DNA of 64,000 bases, from assembly GCA_037043015.1 (NCBI GenBank), contig CM073331.1, forward strand, positions 4,795,501-4,859,500. The letters run 5' to 3'. Every line of letters starts with the position of its first letter. Within the stretch, counting starts at the first letter, position 1. This DNA is from Bryum argenteum (taxonomy: Eukaryota; Streptophyta; Bryopsida; Bryales; Bryaceae). This document shows positions 46,136 to 58,300 of this stretch, one piece after another. The notes below the pieces were generated by a model. The model saw only the letters and a list, made by a program, of their open reading frames with translations, made no database searches and had not been told where the DNA came from. A program made the position numbers and the translations under genes.

Positions 46136-48392
46136 TCAGTATGCTTGGTAAAGCCCCATCAAGGACTTTTCTCTGTCAAGCACACGCTTCTTGGCAGCCT
46201 CCCGAGCGGCCAATGCAGCAGCTTCTTCCTTGGAAACATTCCCAGGCTTGTCCACCACCTTCCTTTTCTTCACTTCCAATGACGATGCCTTCCCTTTTGT
46301 AGGCAGCAACAACGCTTTCGCTTTCGATGCCTCTGCCGAAGCTTTCTGAGATGCTTGCTGAGCCTCCTCTTGCGTCGTCCATTTCCCTGTCGCAAGAAAT
46401 CATCAGTGCAAGAGAATTTCAATGCACCAAAGAACGCTCAATTTGGATGTGGTATGCAAAAGTTAATCAGAGTCGAAGTCTCTCATTTCAGATTCCTTGT
46501 GTGAGGCTCACTTTATATTCTAAAACTCTAGACTAGAAAACTGATTAAGGTACAGCACCAAATTAGGGTTTTCTACCCTTAACTTTCTCCTACAATTGTA
46601 CCCTATAACAACGCAGATGTTGCCAACAACATTCTCATTCATGTTATTGTCCTTGTAGGTCTAGAGTACATCAATCTCATTCAAGTTTTTTTTGTGTGTA
46701 AAAGTCTCGTCCAACGATAAGGTAACTCATTCCTAGTTCATTCTGGATAGGTTTAGGGTTTAGTAAACTTGGAACTTTGAGAAAGTCTGAAAAAAAGCAA
46801 GAAGTTCTTTATCACATTTGTTAACAAATTCATACTCTTGAAGATCAAGAAGTTCTTTATCACATCTGTTAACTAGATCATACTCTTAGCTTGTTGCAAG
46901 AAGCAGATTTTGACAGGAAGAAGTGAATGTACCTAGTATTTCGCTGTAATAGAGGCCCGAATTGGGGTCATAGTAGTACCCTGTGGCTGCATTAAAATGG
47001 TATCCTGACTTTTCATCGTACACCCAATCTGCGAAACAACGAGGTCATGAGTAATAAAAGTTAAAAAAGGCCACTACAAATCAGACCAATACTCACTCCG
47101 AAGTAATGCTTCCATACACGAAACATTAAAGATCACCTTCAGGATCTGTCGGTGGATTTGCACGCTTCTCTGCTGCTGCTTTCTCCCTTTCCTTCTTTGC
47201 TTTCTGATCACCCAACAACACGTTGTAATGAGAAATGGATAATCATCTTAAAAGGCTCCAAAAGATGTGGGATCTATCGAGGCGATCATATGGTTAAGGT
47301 TTTACGATGTGGCATAATCTTAATCCAAAACTGACACAAGATATCGACTAGCTGTTGCTTTATACTTATTCAACCATTCCTGTATAAATGTTCTTATTCC
47401 TATAAGAACATTAACCACCGAGCAAATGAGAGGCATGCAATCTGGACACTTTTTGCGAAATGGTTACCTGTTCTAGTTTCTCTTGTTCCTTGAGAGCCTT
47501 CTCTTTCTCCTTCTCTTTGACAATGTTGTCTTTGCGTATTTGCGCAAGTTTCTCCGTCATGCTCTTTTTGTGGCGTTGCCCAACCTCATGATTGCGTAGA
47601 CTTGCGGCATTGTTGGCGATGAATACCTTGCAATACTCACACCACTTCTTGCCTTGACTTACCCAGTACTGCAACCCAGCACACAACACAATCAGCATAC
47701 AGAATAATAACACATGATTTCACAAGCTATAGACTGTTTTCCTATCAACTCCTGATATGTAAGAGAATCGTTGGGTTAAGCTGGATCTGTTCACCTCATA
47801 GAATGCTGCTAAACACATTCTTTCATCTATTTATTGCAATTGACATGATCCCTGTCCCTCAAACTAACTCTAACAGTTGCTACAATCCGAGTCCAAGAGT
47901 GCCGAATCTTGTCGTTGTACAATGTGCGAGCTACAGACTGTTTTCCCTTCTATCAGATTGTTAAGATGCAAACACATGCGAGATAATTGTTGATGAGTCT
48001 AGTCTAAGTTGATTGTGGATCTGTTAATCTCATTAGAATGCTAAGAACATTCAATTCCATCTCTATGTCAATCGATTCCTCTCCTTTAAACTACTCAACA
48101 GCATATTTCTTTCCGGCATCACTTATTTGTTACAATCGGAGTCTAATATATGATTTCTAAAATATCGACTACCCTTTTCAACGATCCAAGGCATCACCTC
48201 TAAACCCTAATTCACAGGTTACGAGCTCGGAACAGCAGCCTAAACCCTAATATGGCTGTACCTCTCGATGTAACTGTAATCAATTTAGACCCTGAACCCT
48301 AATTCACCACTACAGGCTTGGAGGAAGGGAAAAGAGAAAAGCGATCATATAGAATTGGTTTCAGTTGAGGAAGTAATTCGTACCTCAGTCAT
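46136..48392 (-). CDS. ZOP1: ZOP1-like U1-type zinc finger and OCRE protein
   Basis: Exons on the minus strand are 48392-48384, 47668-47468, 47203-47137, 47028-46933 and 46386-46136, giving 207 residues with all phases agreeing. Start MTEYWVSQGKKWCEYCK. The U1/matrin-type finger uses C13, C16, H30, H36. A charged coiled coil spans about 41-85. An OCRE-like segment follows at 93-130 (GYYYDPNSGLYYSEILGKW). The end reads AREAAKKRVLDREKSLMGLY, close to the end of Arabidopsis ZOP1. In Arabidopsis, ZOP1 binds nucleic acid and acts in pre-mRNA splicing and RNA-directed DNA methylation; WBP4/FBP21 is the animal relative. The first exon codes only three residues. It is slightly shorter than the Arabidopsis protein. 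Intron 1 carries telo-box motifs. Confidence 0.9.
48202..48250. promoter_or_regulatory. Paired telo-box motifs in ZOP1 intron 1
   Basis: AAACCCTAA occurs at 48202-48210 and 48242-48250, with a looser GAACCCTAA at about 48294. In plants this motif is enriched near starts of translation and RNA-processing genes. The position close to the first exon fits that pattern. Function here is inferred. Confidence 0.5.
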
Positions 48393-48637
48393 GGTTGTGG
48401 GTGCACGAAATTCTGGCGCAAGCCCTCTTGTTGGATATGATGGAGCAGTTTGTATCAACAGGAATGTATTGCGATGCAGCACAAGTGATTATTGAAGAAG
48501 CAACCGATCGAGCGAAGTAAAAGCAAGTACCCGATGAACTGCGGGCGACTTGGCGTGCGATGCAGGGGCGGGTGGGGGGGGGGGGGCGACCGTTCAATGA
48601 AGCACGGCAAACGGCCCGGTAAGTACATTATTTAGTA

Positions 48638-48738
48638 CTCCCTCCGTCCCATTATAATTGTTCAATAGGTTCTCTAAAATCTACCTGGGAGGTAGATTTA
48701 AGAGAACCTATTCGACAATTATAGTGGGACAGAGGGAG
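48638..48738. mobile_element. 101-bp Stowaway MITE
   Basis: Inverted ends CTCCCTCCGTCCCATTATAA and TATAGTGGGACAGAGGGAG with TA outside (48636-48637, 48739-48740). Nearly the whole element folds on itself around ACCTGGGAGGT. It lies about 245 bp upstream of the ZOP1 start codon. Confidence 0.95.
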
Positions 48739-48740
48739 TA

Positions 48741-50049
48741 CAATCCTCAATCCGACGGAGATGCACAATAAGTCCAAGTTGAAGAAATCGAGCAACCCTA
48801 GTGGTTGAAATTGGAAGACTTTGGGCCTGCCGGCCCATAAGTATAAAATAGGCCTAAATAAATGTTTGGTGCTACCCGCTCTAATTGACATATCATTACT
48901 TTAACTTTCTACTTTGTATCAACAAATTCGCCAATTATGTTCATAGAATCCCCCCAAAAGTAGGATTAGTGAGATTTATTTGTTGGTACCGGAATTTACT
49001 ATAATTAAAAAGTTATAACAAACCCTAATCATGTGATGTGGCAACACTATATACTTTCTGGTGCAACTTTAATAATTTTTTGAATAATGAGATACAAATC
49101 ATGCATCAAGAATGAGCTATAGTATCTAAAAAAACAAACTCGTATGCTCATTGCAAATTTGCATGCTAGAATGAATATTCAAATTGGAGCAAACAATGGT
49201 AATACTTGTTTGTAGGTAGTGTATGAAGTATTTGTGATCTTTTATATTCTTTCCATTAATGAATGTGTAGAATTCTAATGAAGATGCAAAATTCTTCAAC
49301 GTGGTTGCAACCCATTTTACGGTTTTGAGTGCACATGCAATGTTCAAAGTTGATAGGAAAATTGTCCCTCACTGCTGTATTCGTAAATCATCTGAAGGGT
49401 ATTGTACAAAATAAGCACCATGACTATTTCCTCCCTCAAAAACCACATGCTACAAAGCGTTTTTCTTTAAGGGATAGGCTCACTCAACTAGGACTACACC
49501 AGGATTGGCTTTTCACAACATGGAGAGGGTTCACTGCTACATTACAAGGGTAGCAAGGTGATGCCAAAGTCGAATTGTTGTGAGGTCATTAGTAAAAGCA
49601 AATAAAAAAACTCCTCGCCACGTAGCTTGCTATTTGGTTCATGATTGTATTCCTCTCAATTGATTGATTTACCCAAAAAAAAAAAAAAAAAAAAAAAAAC
49701 TTTTGTAAATTTTTACTCAATATTACTTTTTTTTACCAAATTTTAATTAAGAAAAACATTAAAAGGCCGTTAGGCAAGGGCCACATTAGATCCCATTTGT
49801 CTCCCTCAGCAATTTAAGCACTTGCTACTCCAACTTTGTGGTTCCCATTTGTCTCTCTTTACTTCCTACTCCAGCCCCGCTCTCGACAAAGAGACCTTTT
49901 ACTGACGGGAGCAATTTTGTTCATCATAATAACATGACGACAAGTTTTTGGGAAAATTATGGGTTCTTTTGAGATAAAAAAAAAGTGAAGAAGACAAACC
50001 ACACACTAACACGTCACAGCGGACACTCACTGCAAACCGCCTTGCAATG
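48741..50049. other. Intergenic DNA, no gene seen
   Basis: AT-rich with a 26-base A tract near 49675. Short frames only. Confidence 0.5.
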
Positions 50050-50460
50050 AGGGTTCTTTTACACTATGAACCGAGAACCGTGACCATAATAAATCAAAAG
50101 GTACTTTATGAGTGGCTTGGTCATTCTCGTAATCTAAAGTATATCTGGACCGGAAAAAATTTAAGCTCAATTCTCTAAAATAAATCCTCATCATTCTCTC
50201 TTTTACCCTCCCTTTTTTTTCTCCTTTCTTTTTAAATAATTGAACACCAGCCAATTAATGATTTTTGAGCTTCATGGTCTCCTTGATTGTAGTTGATTAG
50301 AGGCACTTGCTTCGACTCAACTATAATCAAGGAGACCATGAAAAAATTATTCATTATGGAAAATTTAGCATACTTTGAAACCTCAAAGTTAGTGATCATT
50401 CTCCTTTCTCCAAGGTAGTGTAAAGCCAAATGAGACCAAGAGCACTTTAGAGCCGGTTTA
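50050..50460 (+). repeat. Dispersed foldback repeat, copy 2
   Basis: Same order as 37805-38260: ACACTATGAACCGAGAACCG, TTGGTCATTCTCGTA, CTCAATTCTCTAA, the CTCCTTGATTGTAG / CTATAATCAAGGAG hairpin, then AGTTAGTGATCATTCTCC and GACCAAGAGCACTTT. Confidence 0.7.
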
Positions 50461-51498
50461 CACTATGGTGAAGAAGGCTCAAGAATGCGTGGCCAAGACA
50501 TGGTTATATGAGGCAAATGGTGGATGTGTCGGAAAAGAATTAAATGCAATAAATAATTTCTTAAGGAGTCTTGACCAGTTGCAGTTTAAACACCTAGGGG
50601 AGAAGTTTTAGTGGTGATGTCTATTAGAGAAGTCCACCGGTGAAGAGAATTTCACCTAATGGTGAAGATTATATGTGATAAAAAATCATAATTATCTACA
50701 TTCACATTGTATAAAAATACATCAACATTTTTTTATTTTATTTTTAATTGTTTTTTCATAAAAAGCAATATGCATATGTATGGAAAATTGAGTAAACTTC
50801 AAATTAATTTTATTATCCGCTTGTGCCGTAGACTGATAATTTTGATGGTTCATTCTCATTTTAAATAGTATAGAAACATGCCATGGTCATATTATGTTCA
50901 ATGTTATAGTAATGTATAGTTATATGTTTAAAAATAGTAATGCAAAAGCTTGGTTTTGAAAATTGTTCTTCTTTGAGGCTCTTGATGATGCGGATTGAAT
51001 GGTAGTAACCGGTTGAATTTCATCTTCATTAGCATTTGTTAAATTTTCTTGTCCTCCCACACTAGTGTTGTCCACTCACATGTTTCACTTACATTCACGG
51101 TGGTCATTTCATGTAATCAAGTTAGCAAGTTAGTCCTCCTTGTAATATTATAAACTATCTCAAATTTTTTTTGACATGCCTCGGCGGCACGTGAAAATCC
51201 AAGGATTGTCACCATCATTCGGGCTTAAAGTCAAACCTATATATCAGCACCTAACAAATATCAATTTTAATATCCTACTTGCTAATGTGCACGAAAAGAT
51301 GATAAAATGCCGAAAAAATGAGCTCTAAGCCTTCAAAATGGCTTTGAAAAATTCACTACAACACGTGGAACTAAGGTAGGAAGTGTATAAATACAACACC
51401 AAGAAGCCAAGTATACAAGGAGAAGGTGGGGATGAGAGACTACCTCAAGGAGCTTCATTAATGGTCATGAGGTTCAAGGTTCAAGTCTTGTTGAGAAT
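50461..51498. other. Intergenic DNA, no gene seen
   Basis: Begins with GAGCCGGTTTACACTATGG, inverted to CCAGAGTGTAAAAGCAGCCC at about 51825, so 50453-51845 may be one hAT-like element of about 1.4 kb. No matching 8-bp flanks seen and no transposase frame. Confidence 0.35.
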
Positions 51499-51615
51499 GA
51501 AAAAATGACATGACCGCTTAGGTGGTGGTACTCAAGAGGCCGGACAAGAAATCATTATCCCGAAGAAGCTCTTGAGCAAAAAGTACCACCACCTAAGCGG
51601 CCATGTCATTTTTTC
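51499..51615. repeat. Long perfect-stem hairpin
   Basis: The arms GAAAAAATGACATG and CCGCTTAGGTGGTGGTACT pair with AGTACCACCACCTAAGCGG and CATGTCATTTTTTC with a single bulged base, leaving a loop of about 45 bases. Transcription would give a small-RNA-like precursor. Confidence 0.85.
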
Positions 51616-51725
51616 GTTCACCACCTTTAATTTCTTCACCAAGTGTAAACACCCACCGATCAAGAATGACATATTCAACCAATCACATTGAAGTAACACC
51701 TTTTTTTTTCTTGACTGCTGGACTT

Positions 51726-51814
51726 CTCCAATCACATGTTTTAGAATGCAGTAACCTTAGTGCAAACTGGTCCTTACTCTCCAATCACATGTTTTAGAAT
51801 GCAGTAACCTTAGT
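51726..51814. repeat. 36-bp direct repeat
   Basis: CTCCAATCACATGTTTTAG followed by AATGCAGTAACCTTAGT occurs identically at 51726 and 51779, 53 bp apart. Confidence 0.9.
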
Positions 51815-52309
51815 CAATCTTCATAGTCCAGAGTGTAAAAGCAGCCCTGAGGCAGAAAAAGACTCCCGGCGGCGGCACAAAGCTCCCTTCGCTTCCCATT
51901 CACATGGCATGGCGGAACGCTTCGCGACAAGGGAGGCTCTGGTACAGTAAGCAACAAATAATTTACATAGTTCAACAAATTAAAACAAAACTAAAAGTAT
52001 AATAATAACAGAAATAAAGCCACAAAACAAGGATCAGTTGGCATCTGAAGCCAATTCCGGATGAACCTGAATTCGAAAGGATTCCTTTTCATTTAAGTCT
52101 GGTTACTAAAGTCATCGATGTTTACTAAACCTAGTCGGTACATTGTTGCGATTATTCCTGTTGTTGACATGAATTCAGCATGGATCGGAACTTGCATTGA
52201 CTGTTCCTGGAGCTTTCCGATGCGGATGAAATGAAATTACGTTCACTTTGGGTCGAAAAGTGAGAGAAGAAATTAGTATTGACGCATTAAAAAGCAACAA
52301 TCACCATAT

Positions 52310-52536
52310 TCGTCAGACCCAGCCCCAGGGGTTGGGTTTTTTTTTGAGAGAATCTTGCTCATAACTTACACTCCATTATACCAAATGGAATTTTTAGAAT
52401 TCCAAACTGAGCACCTTAAAGAGATCTATACTTTCTTAGAATTGAGCTCAAGCAAATTAAAAATAGAATAATGCTAAAATGGAGTTTTAAAAGAGATTTT
52501 GGGTGTGGTATCAGGAAAGCATATGACGTTTAAGGG
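52310..52536. mobile_element. Probable short piggyBac derivative, right end intact
   Basis: The right end TGACGTTTAAGGG followed by TTAA (52537-52540) is identical to the full element's 13-bp terminus. At the left, CGTCAGACCCAGCCCCAGGG resembles the full element's CGTCACCCTATGCCCCAGGG, but the outer bases and TTAA are lost. The interior differs. It is a probable non-autonomous relative about 230 bp long. Confidence 0.5.
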
Positions 52537-52540
52537 TTAA

Positions 52541-52656
52541 TTGGGAATTTCTGCAAGATTGGGACTCTCTGAAATCTACAATTGGCATAAATTTTTTCAC
52601 AAAATCTATGGTAGTTTATTAGATTTTAGAGAGTCCAATCTCGTAGAAATTCCCAA
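52541..52656. mobile_element. Foldback element between two TTAA sites
   Basis: Inverted arms of about 40 bp start TTGGGAATTTCTGCAAGATT and end AATCTCGTAGAAATTCCCAA. TTAA abuts both sides (52537-52540 and 52657-52660), the left one shared with the neighbouring piggyBac-type end. Beyond it ACGAATATGGTGAT at 52661 is the inverted copy of ATCACCATATTCGT at about 52306. Confidence 0.6.
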
Positions 52657-52739
52657 TTAAACGAATATGGTGATAATAAGAGAAAGGTAAGAAAAGATGC
52701 AGAAGGTTTTAGAAGGCTATTAACGTAAATAGACCACCA

Positions 52740-53515
52740 ATTTCACTCCTTATTCATTGTGCCATGGGTATCACAACAACAAAGTTCCAAAGTGACCCAA
52801 GTCAAAATGTTTACCGATTTTACAAGGACAACCTCGAGAAACTTAAAAAAACAATCCAAACAATTTCTAGTAATTTTACAATTTTTTTTCTTTTTTATTA
52901 TTATTATTTATTATTATTATTGACTTGAAGATTTATGATTTTTCCAATATTTTTTCTCAAACTTCACAAACTCATAAAGGCACCTACTTACCATTTAACA
53001 TATTTCAGAAAATAAATATAGCTAACGTGGTGCATGTTTTTCTATATTATTATTTTTAGACCTTCTTCTAGAAAACAATTTGCATGAAGGTCAAAATTTT
53101 TTGCCACGAATGATCCTCTAAAATTTTGTATGAGCGTACCGAACTTGATTATCTACATGGAAAAAAAATTTGACCAAGTTGTTTGGGATAACAATCTTCA
53201 AAATTTCTTTTTGCACCAAAGAGACAATGTCTCATGAGCAATGCCCTGAAAAAAAAAAAAAAAAAAAAAAAATAATAATAAAAAAAAATAAAAAAATAAA
53301 AATTGCACAAACTTTGGTTGTTATGATCTTGCAAATGAAAAACATCCAATAGTCAGTTTTTGAAGAAGTAATTTAAAATAGGCTTAAATAAGTATAAGAT
53401 CTTACTTTTTAAAAATAAAACTAGTATAAAATTGGTTCTTACCCATGGGAGACTCTACATTGAAGTAGAATTTTGCAGTTTTGAGGTTTCAAGCTCTAGA
53501 AAACACAAGGATTTT
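52740..53515 (-). repeat. Copy of family B, inverted
   Basis: On the minus strand it begins at a decayed end (CCCTAAAAATCC), then TTGTGTTTTCTAGAGCTTG, ATTGGATGTTTTTC, TTGCAAGATCATAACAACC, and later GGTTGTCCTTGTAAAATCGG and CTTGGGTCACTTTGG. It corresponds to 61885-62560 and 40195-40620. It holds A/T tracts at about 53250-53300. Confidence 0.65.
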
Positions 53516-53699
53516 TAGGGTTGATATTTTTTTTATACAATAAAAGTTATATTTGATATCAAGTAATTACTTTGAATGAAAGTTATCTCTAGTGTCACAT
53601 TATATATTTTTTAAGACAAAACTCAAGGCAAATTTACTTATGTATTTAGAGAGAGAGGGCGAAAAGAGTTATGCTTTCACTTCATGACATACAATGGCA

Positions 53700-53915
53700 A
53701 ATACCTTAAAAGTACGATTTAACCCTGTGGTATCTCTTCAGAGGGCTTTGAGGTACCCATATAACAAGGTTAAAGAACCCCCACCATAGAAGGGTCGACT
53801 ATGGTGGTAAGCACCACGCCGACATGGGTAGTAGAACCCACAAGCTCCTGATTGGAGGCCATGAGGTCTAACAACCAAGCCAAGGCTTGTGGTGCCTTCT
53901 CCCCAAGCTCACAAT
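53700..53915 (-). mobile_element. SINE-like repeat
   Basis: On the minus strand: TTGGCTTGGTTGTTAGACC, then GAGCTTGTGGGTTCTACTAC and GTCGGCGTGGTGCTTACC. The first and second resemble the A and B boxes of a tRNA-derived SINE head of the widespread plant Au type. Boundaries are uncertain. Confidence 0.45.
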
Positions 53916-54485
53916 ATACACTCTCTTCAAGGATAATGATTGTATTATCGTCGTAAACTTACCTTATTTAACTATGTTAGTTAACCAAATGGACCATAAC
54001 TTTGCTTGATAACTCAAATATTAAATGGTAATTCTTTGTTAGATAATTATTCACCATGTCACATTCCCTGATCACTCACACCTAGTCATCAAACTAGAAT
54101 GCCTAACTCATCCTACTAAAGTGACAAGTACGCTTGAGCGGTGTTTCCACGCTCACATAAATACTTTGACTATGTATTTATCGTAAGGAATTTTTTAAGA
54201 TCTCAAATTGGCATGATTTTTGCACAGTTGGGTACTTTTTGATTTTATGCCCTATCTGAAATCATGTCATTTTTCATAATTTCCCATGATTTTAAAACTA
54301 TAAAATTCAATATTTCATCATTCGTGAGCCCAAATCGCAATCCCATTGTTGCCTTCATCCGCTTTCAACGACACCTCATGCGGCCCAATCTCACCGGCGG
54401 TCCCCAACATCATAAAGTCACGAAACACAACAAACACATGGTCGCCTTACACCATCGACCATGAAGATTGACCAGGGCCTTCTAA
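53916..54485. other. Intergenic DNA, no gene seen
   Basis: No recognisable frame or repeat beyond short tracts. Confidence 0.4.
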
Positions 54486-54489
54486 AATG

Positions 54490-54940
54490 TGTGATTGGAG
54501 AGTAAAGTGCTCTTGCCTCTTGGTCCATTTGGCTTCACACTACCTTGAAAAAAAGGAGAATGACCACTAACTTTGAGGTTCCTAAAGTATGCTAAATTTT
54601 CCATATTGGATAATGTTTTCATGGTCTTCTTGATTATAGTGGAGTCAAAGCAAATACCTTTACTCAACTACAATCAAGGAGACCTCAAGGCTCAAAAATT
54701 ATTGATTGGCTATTGTTCAATTATCTAACGAGAAAGGAGGAAAGAAGGAAAAGTTAAAAGAGAATGATGAGGATATATATTGAGCTCAAACTTGTCTCGG
54801 TCCAAATTCACTTTACATTCCAAGAGTGATCAAGCCACTCAAAAATTCATTTTTTGATTTATAATGGTCACAGCTCTTGACCAAGAGTCTTGACGTTGAA
54901 AATTGGTCATAGCTCTTGGTCCATAGTGTAAAGGGACCCA
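54490..54940 (-). repeat. Dispersed foldback repeat, copy 3
   Basis: Inverted relative of 37805-38260, with the same hairpin (CTTCTTGATTATAGTGGAGT / ACTCAACTACAATCAAGGAG) and a final ACACTATGGACCAAGAGC on the minus strand. It ends about 370 bp before the polygalacturonase start. Confidence 0.7.
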
Positions 54941-55310
54941 TACTATCTGCCTTCTATAATAGATTAGTACAGAGCACAAATTTAGAAAAAGAGAAACAAG
55001 AGTTGACAAGCTTCGAAGTTTATGTACTACCTCAGTCGCCTGGGCCAGCAGAAGTGGAGATACTCGTGCTCCTGTTCTCTCGCAAGCTCGGCGCATCGGA
55101 TCACTTCCAAAGCACCTCGCAAATGCACTGAAACCGAAGTAATTACTAAACTAAATGTGCCTCTGGTAATAACATGCTTCCGAGAGATTCAGATCCACGC
55201 ACCAGGCTCACCGGCAGCTTGACAGTTCAACAACGAGGTATGCAACCTGGCCGGAGGCTGAAACAGACAAGACAGACAGGTTGTCGATCGAGCTCTAGCG
55301 GGCTTGCACA

Positions 55311-58300
55311 ATGAGCTTCCGCAAGAGATCTACTGTCGGTGCCTCCGTGGGTTTGTGCCTGCTGGTTCTGGTACTCGCTGTTGAAGCCTCCCACAGTGGA
55401 TTCTCCCAACGTAGCAATGCCGCTGATGTGATGATGACCACGGCTGCTGCTTCCACCCCAGGGCCGAACAAGAATGGTAGCAGTAGCAGCTCTGGCGGCA
55501 AGGGCGCCGTCTTTGATCTCCGACAGTTGGGTGCCAAAGGCGATGGATCGTCGGACGACACTCAGGTATCACACGAATCCAGTATTTCAAATCGACAATG
55601 TAGCCCCCTCCGAACTTGAGTCAACGCTTTTAGACTACTTCAATGTAGATGTTGCTCCTTTGGTTCGAAATCAGTTAGACCGTCCTTTCATCTTTAGTTG
55701 CAAAAATGATGATGAACATGTACCAATCACACGAATCTCGTAATCGAAAACGACAATGTGGCTCCTCTCGAACTTGAATCTAGCCTCTCGGACGTTGCTG
55801 GACACCAGTCATTAGGCTCGTCGTTTCGTGCGGATATGTCATTAGGATCGTCGTTTCGTGCGGTTACTGTCGATGGGAGTTGACTGACAGTGTGTGTGTG
55901 TGGTTGCAGTATTTCGTTCAGGCTTGGAACAGTGCGTGCTACAGCACAGGCGGCCAAGCGACGATATTGGTGCCGAAAGGATACAGCTTCGTGATGCAAG
56001 ACATGATGGTGTTCAGTGGAAAGAAGTGCTTGTCCAGCATCACGTTTCAGGTATCTAAGATATTGCATAATCTTTCTACAGACTGCAATCTAGCTTGCAG
56101 TGTAATGAAATTGTGACGAGGTTTTCCGACTACAGTTAGTGACGGTATGTCTGCGTTCAGGTTGATGGCACCATGGTGGGTCCAAGCAAATGGAAGGGCA
56201 AGGCGTCGACTTCCTCGTGGATGCAATTCCAGGATTGCAAGGATTTCACTCTTCAAGGGAAAGGCACTTTGTACGCTCGTGGCGAATCCTTCTGGTCTTC
56301 CACCAAGGGCGGACCTTGCGTGAGCCCTCGATCCTCCCACTTGTTATCCTCTTACTGGAGAATCATGCATTTCTAGTAGAAAATTTCTGTTCTTTGACTT
56401 TTTACAACGCTTTCTCGCCTTGTTGGGGTCTTATTGGACTAATCATAAGTAAATCAATTTGGGTTTGAATTGTTGTGGACTAATCATGGATGGACCAGTT
56501 TGGGTTAGTCATAAAACTTCTGTACACTAGTCATAAAACATGGTTTTTCTTCTAAAGAAAGCCCTTGAACATGCATCTGCCGGAATAATAATTTTGACAG
56601 TGCAAGATGATTACAGTCACTCTGTATTGATACGAGCTTTGAAGTGTCGGGAATCGCCGGAAGATGAATCGAAAGATAACGATAGCTTGTCGGTGCGCAG
56701 GGTATTCGTTTCCTTCGAGCAACGAATGCAAAAGTCCTCGGGATCACGATCCGTGCCACGCCGCAAGTGCATCTGAAGTTCAACTACGCGAACGGAGTGT
56801 TGGTCCAAGGGATCACGATCGACAGCCCCGATTGGAGCCCCAACACCGACGGAATCCACTTGCAGACAAACGTGTACAATGTGCAGATCCTGGATTCCGT
56901 CATCGGCTCCGGAGACGATTGTATCTCCATTGGAACCACTACGCACAATGTTATCATCAAGAACATTTTGTGCGGACCCGGCCATGGAATCAGGTAAGAG
57001 CTTCAAATCCCAATTCCGCTATTCTGTACGCCATTTGTCACACCAGATCTTACATTTTGTATCTTACATTTTGTGCGTCTACAAAATGGTGAATTCTGTA
57101 ATATCACATTTGTTTTTGGTAATATCATTCTTTCACTCATATTCCATAATATCACCTTCAAAATTGTATAACATGAGTTAGGTTGAGTATGTTCTTTACG
57201 AGTGTGTTGGGTTATTCACAAATGTTTTGATTGTTTTCTTTTGTAGTATTGGTAGTCTCGGCAACAAAGGCTTACTGGCTTGCGTTTCTGATATCGATGT
57301 TGCCAATGTCACCTTCACCAACACACTTTGTGGAGCTCGCATCAAAACTTGTGCGGTAAGCTTACTTACCCTCCAGTCTCCGATTCTAGAATTTTGTATG
57401 TCTCTGGATGAGAGTGCAAGTAACAATATCTGAGCTATTAAACCAATATGAGAAATTCTGTTGTAAATGGCAATATTTCAAGTGCTGTTTTGACAAACCA
57501 AATCTGCCATTTGGTAACATTTAGTTATACTTCCAAAATGGTACCTCTGATGCTATATTTACCCATTGTTCCTTCGTAATATGATCACCCTCTCATTTCC
57601 ATAAATTCAAACCTGCCTAAAATTTGCAATGAGCTTCCAATGACAGAATGAGGACTGTTTAGGACAAGTTTTAGTTTTGCACACTATGCGAACTTCAACT
57701 GATGTTTTTATACACAATGTTTTGGAGATTAATTATCACTGAGCCAACCAATGAATCATAAACTTCATATTTCCTGTAAGCTCTTGAAAACGAGGTCCTA
57801 ACATATGAAATGTACCATATTGTGTGCACAGGGAGGGAAAGGCAAAGCAGCGAGAATCACGTACCGTGATATTAAACTAGTCAATGTGAAGTACCCGATC
57901 CTCATCGACCAGTACTACTGCGGCAGAACAGTCAAGGTACAATTCATTCACACCACATTCAAAAACATCGACACCTCTTTTCCATTTCACTTCCTAATCT
58001 TAACTCTTAACAACAGAAGTATGTGCTTCCAATCATACTGTTCCTGCATGAGATCTCGATGCTTTGACAAACAAAACAAACAATTTCCGTTACCATTTTG
58101 TTTGTAAAACTGATAAAAGTGTTGGAGACCCCAATTCCGTTGAAATTCTACCCCTCATCTTTCATAGTGACAGTTCAGAAACCACATGACAAAGGTGATA
58201 TTATAGGATTTGAATGACATTGTATAAATATGAGTGACTTTATAGAAAAGGTAAAGTACACCATTGTGGAGGTCTGTAACTGCAAGTTTTGATGTGACAA

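Noticed and set aside
53149-53349. Phe-rich small membrane protein
   Set aside because: It derives from an A/T homopolymer tract within a dispersed repeat.
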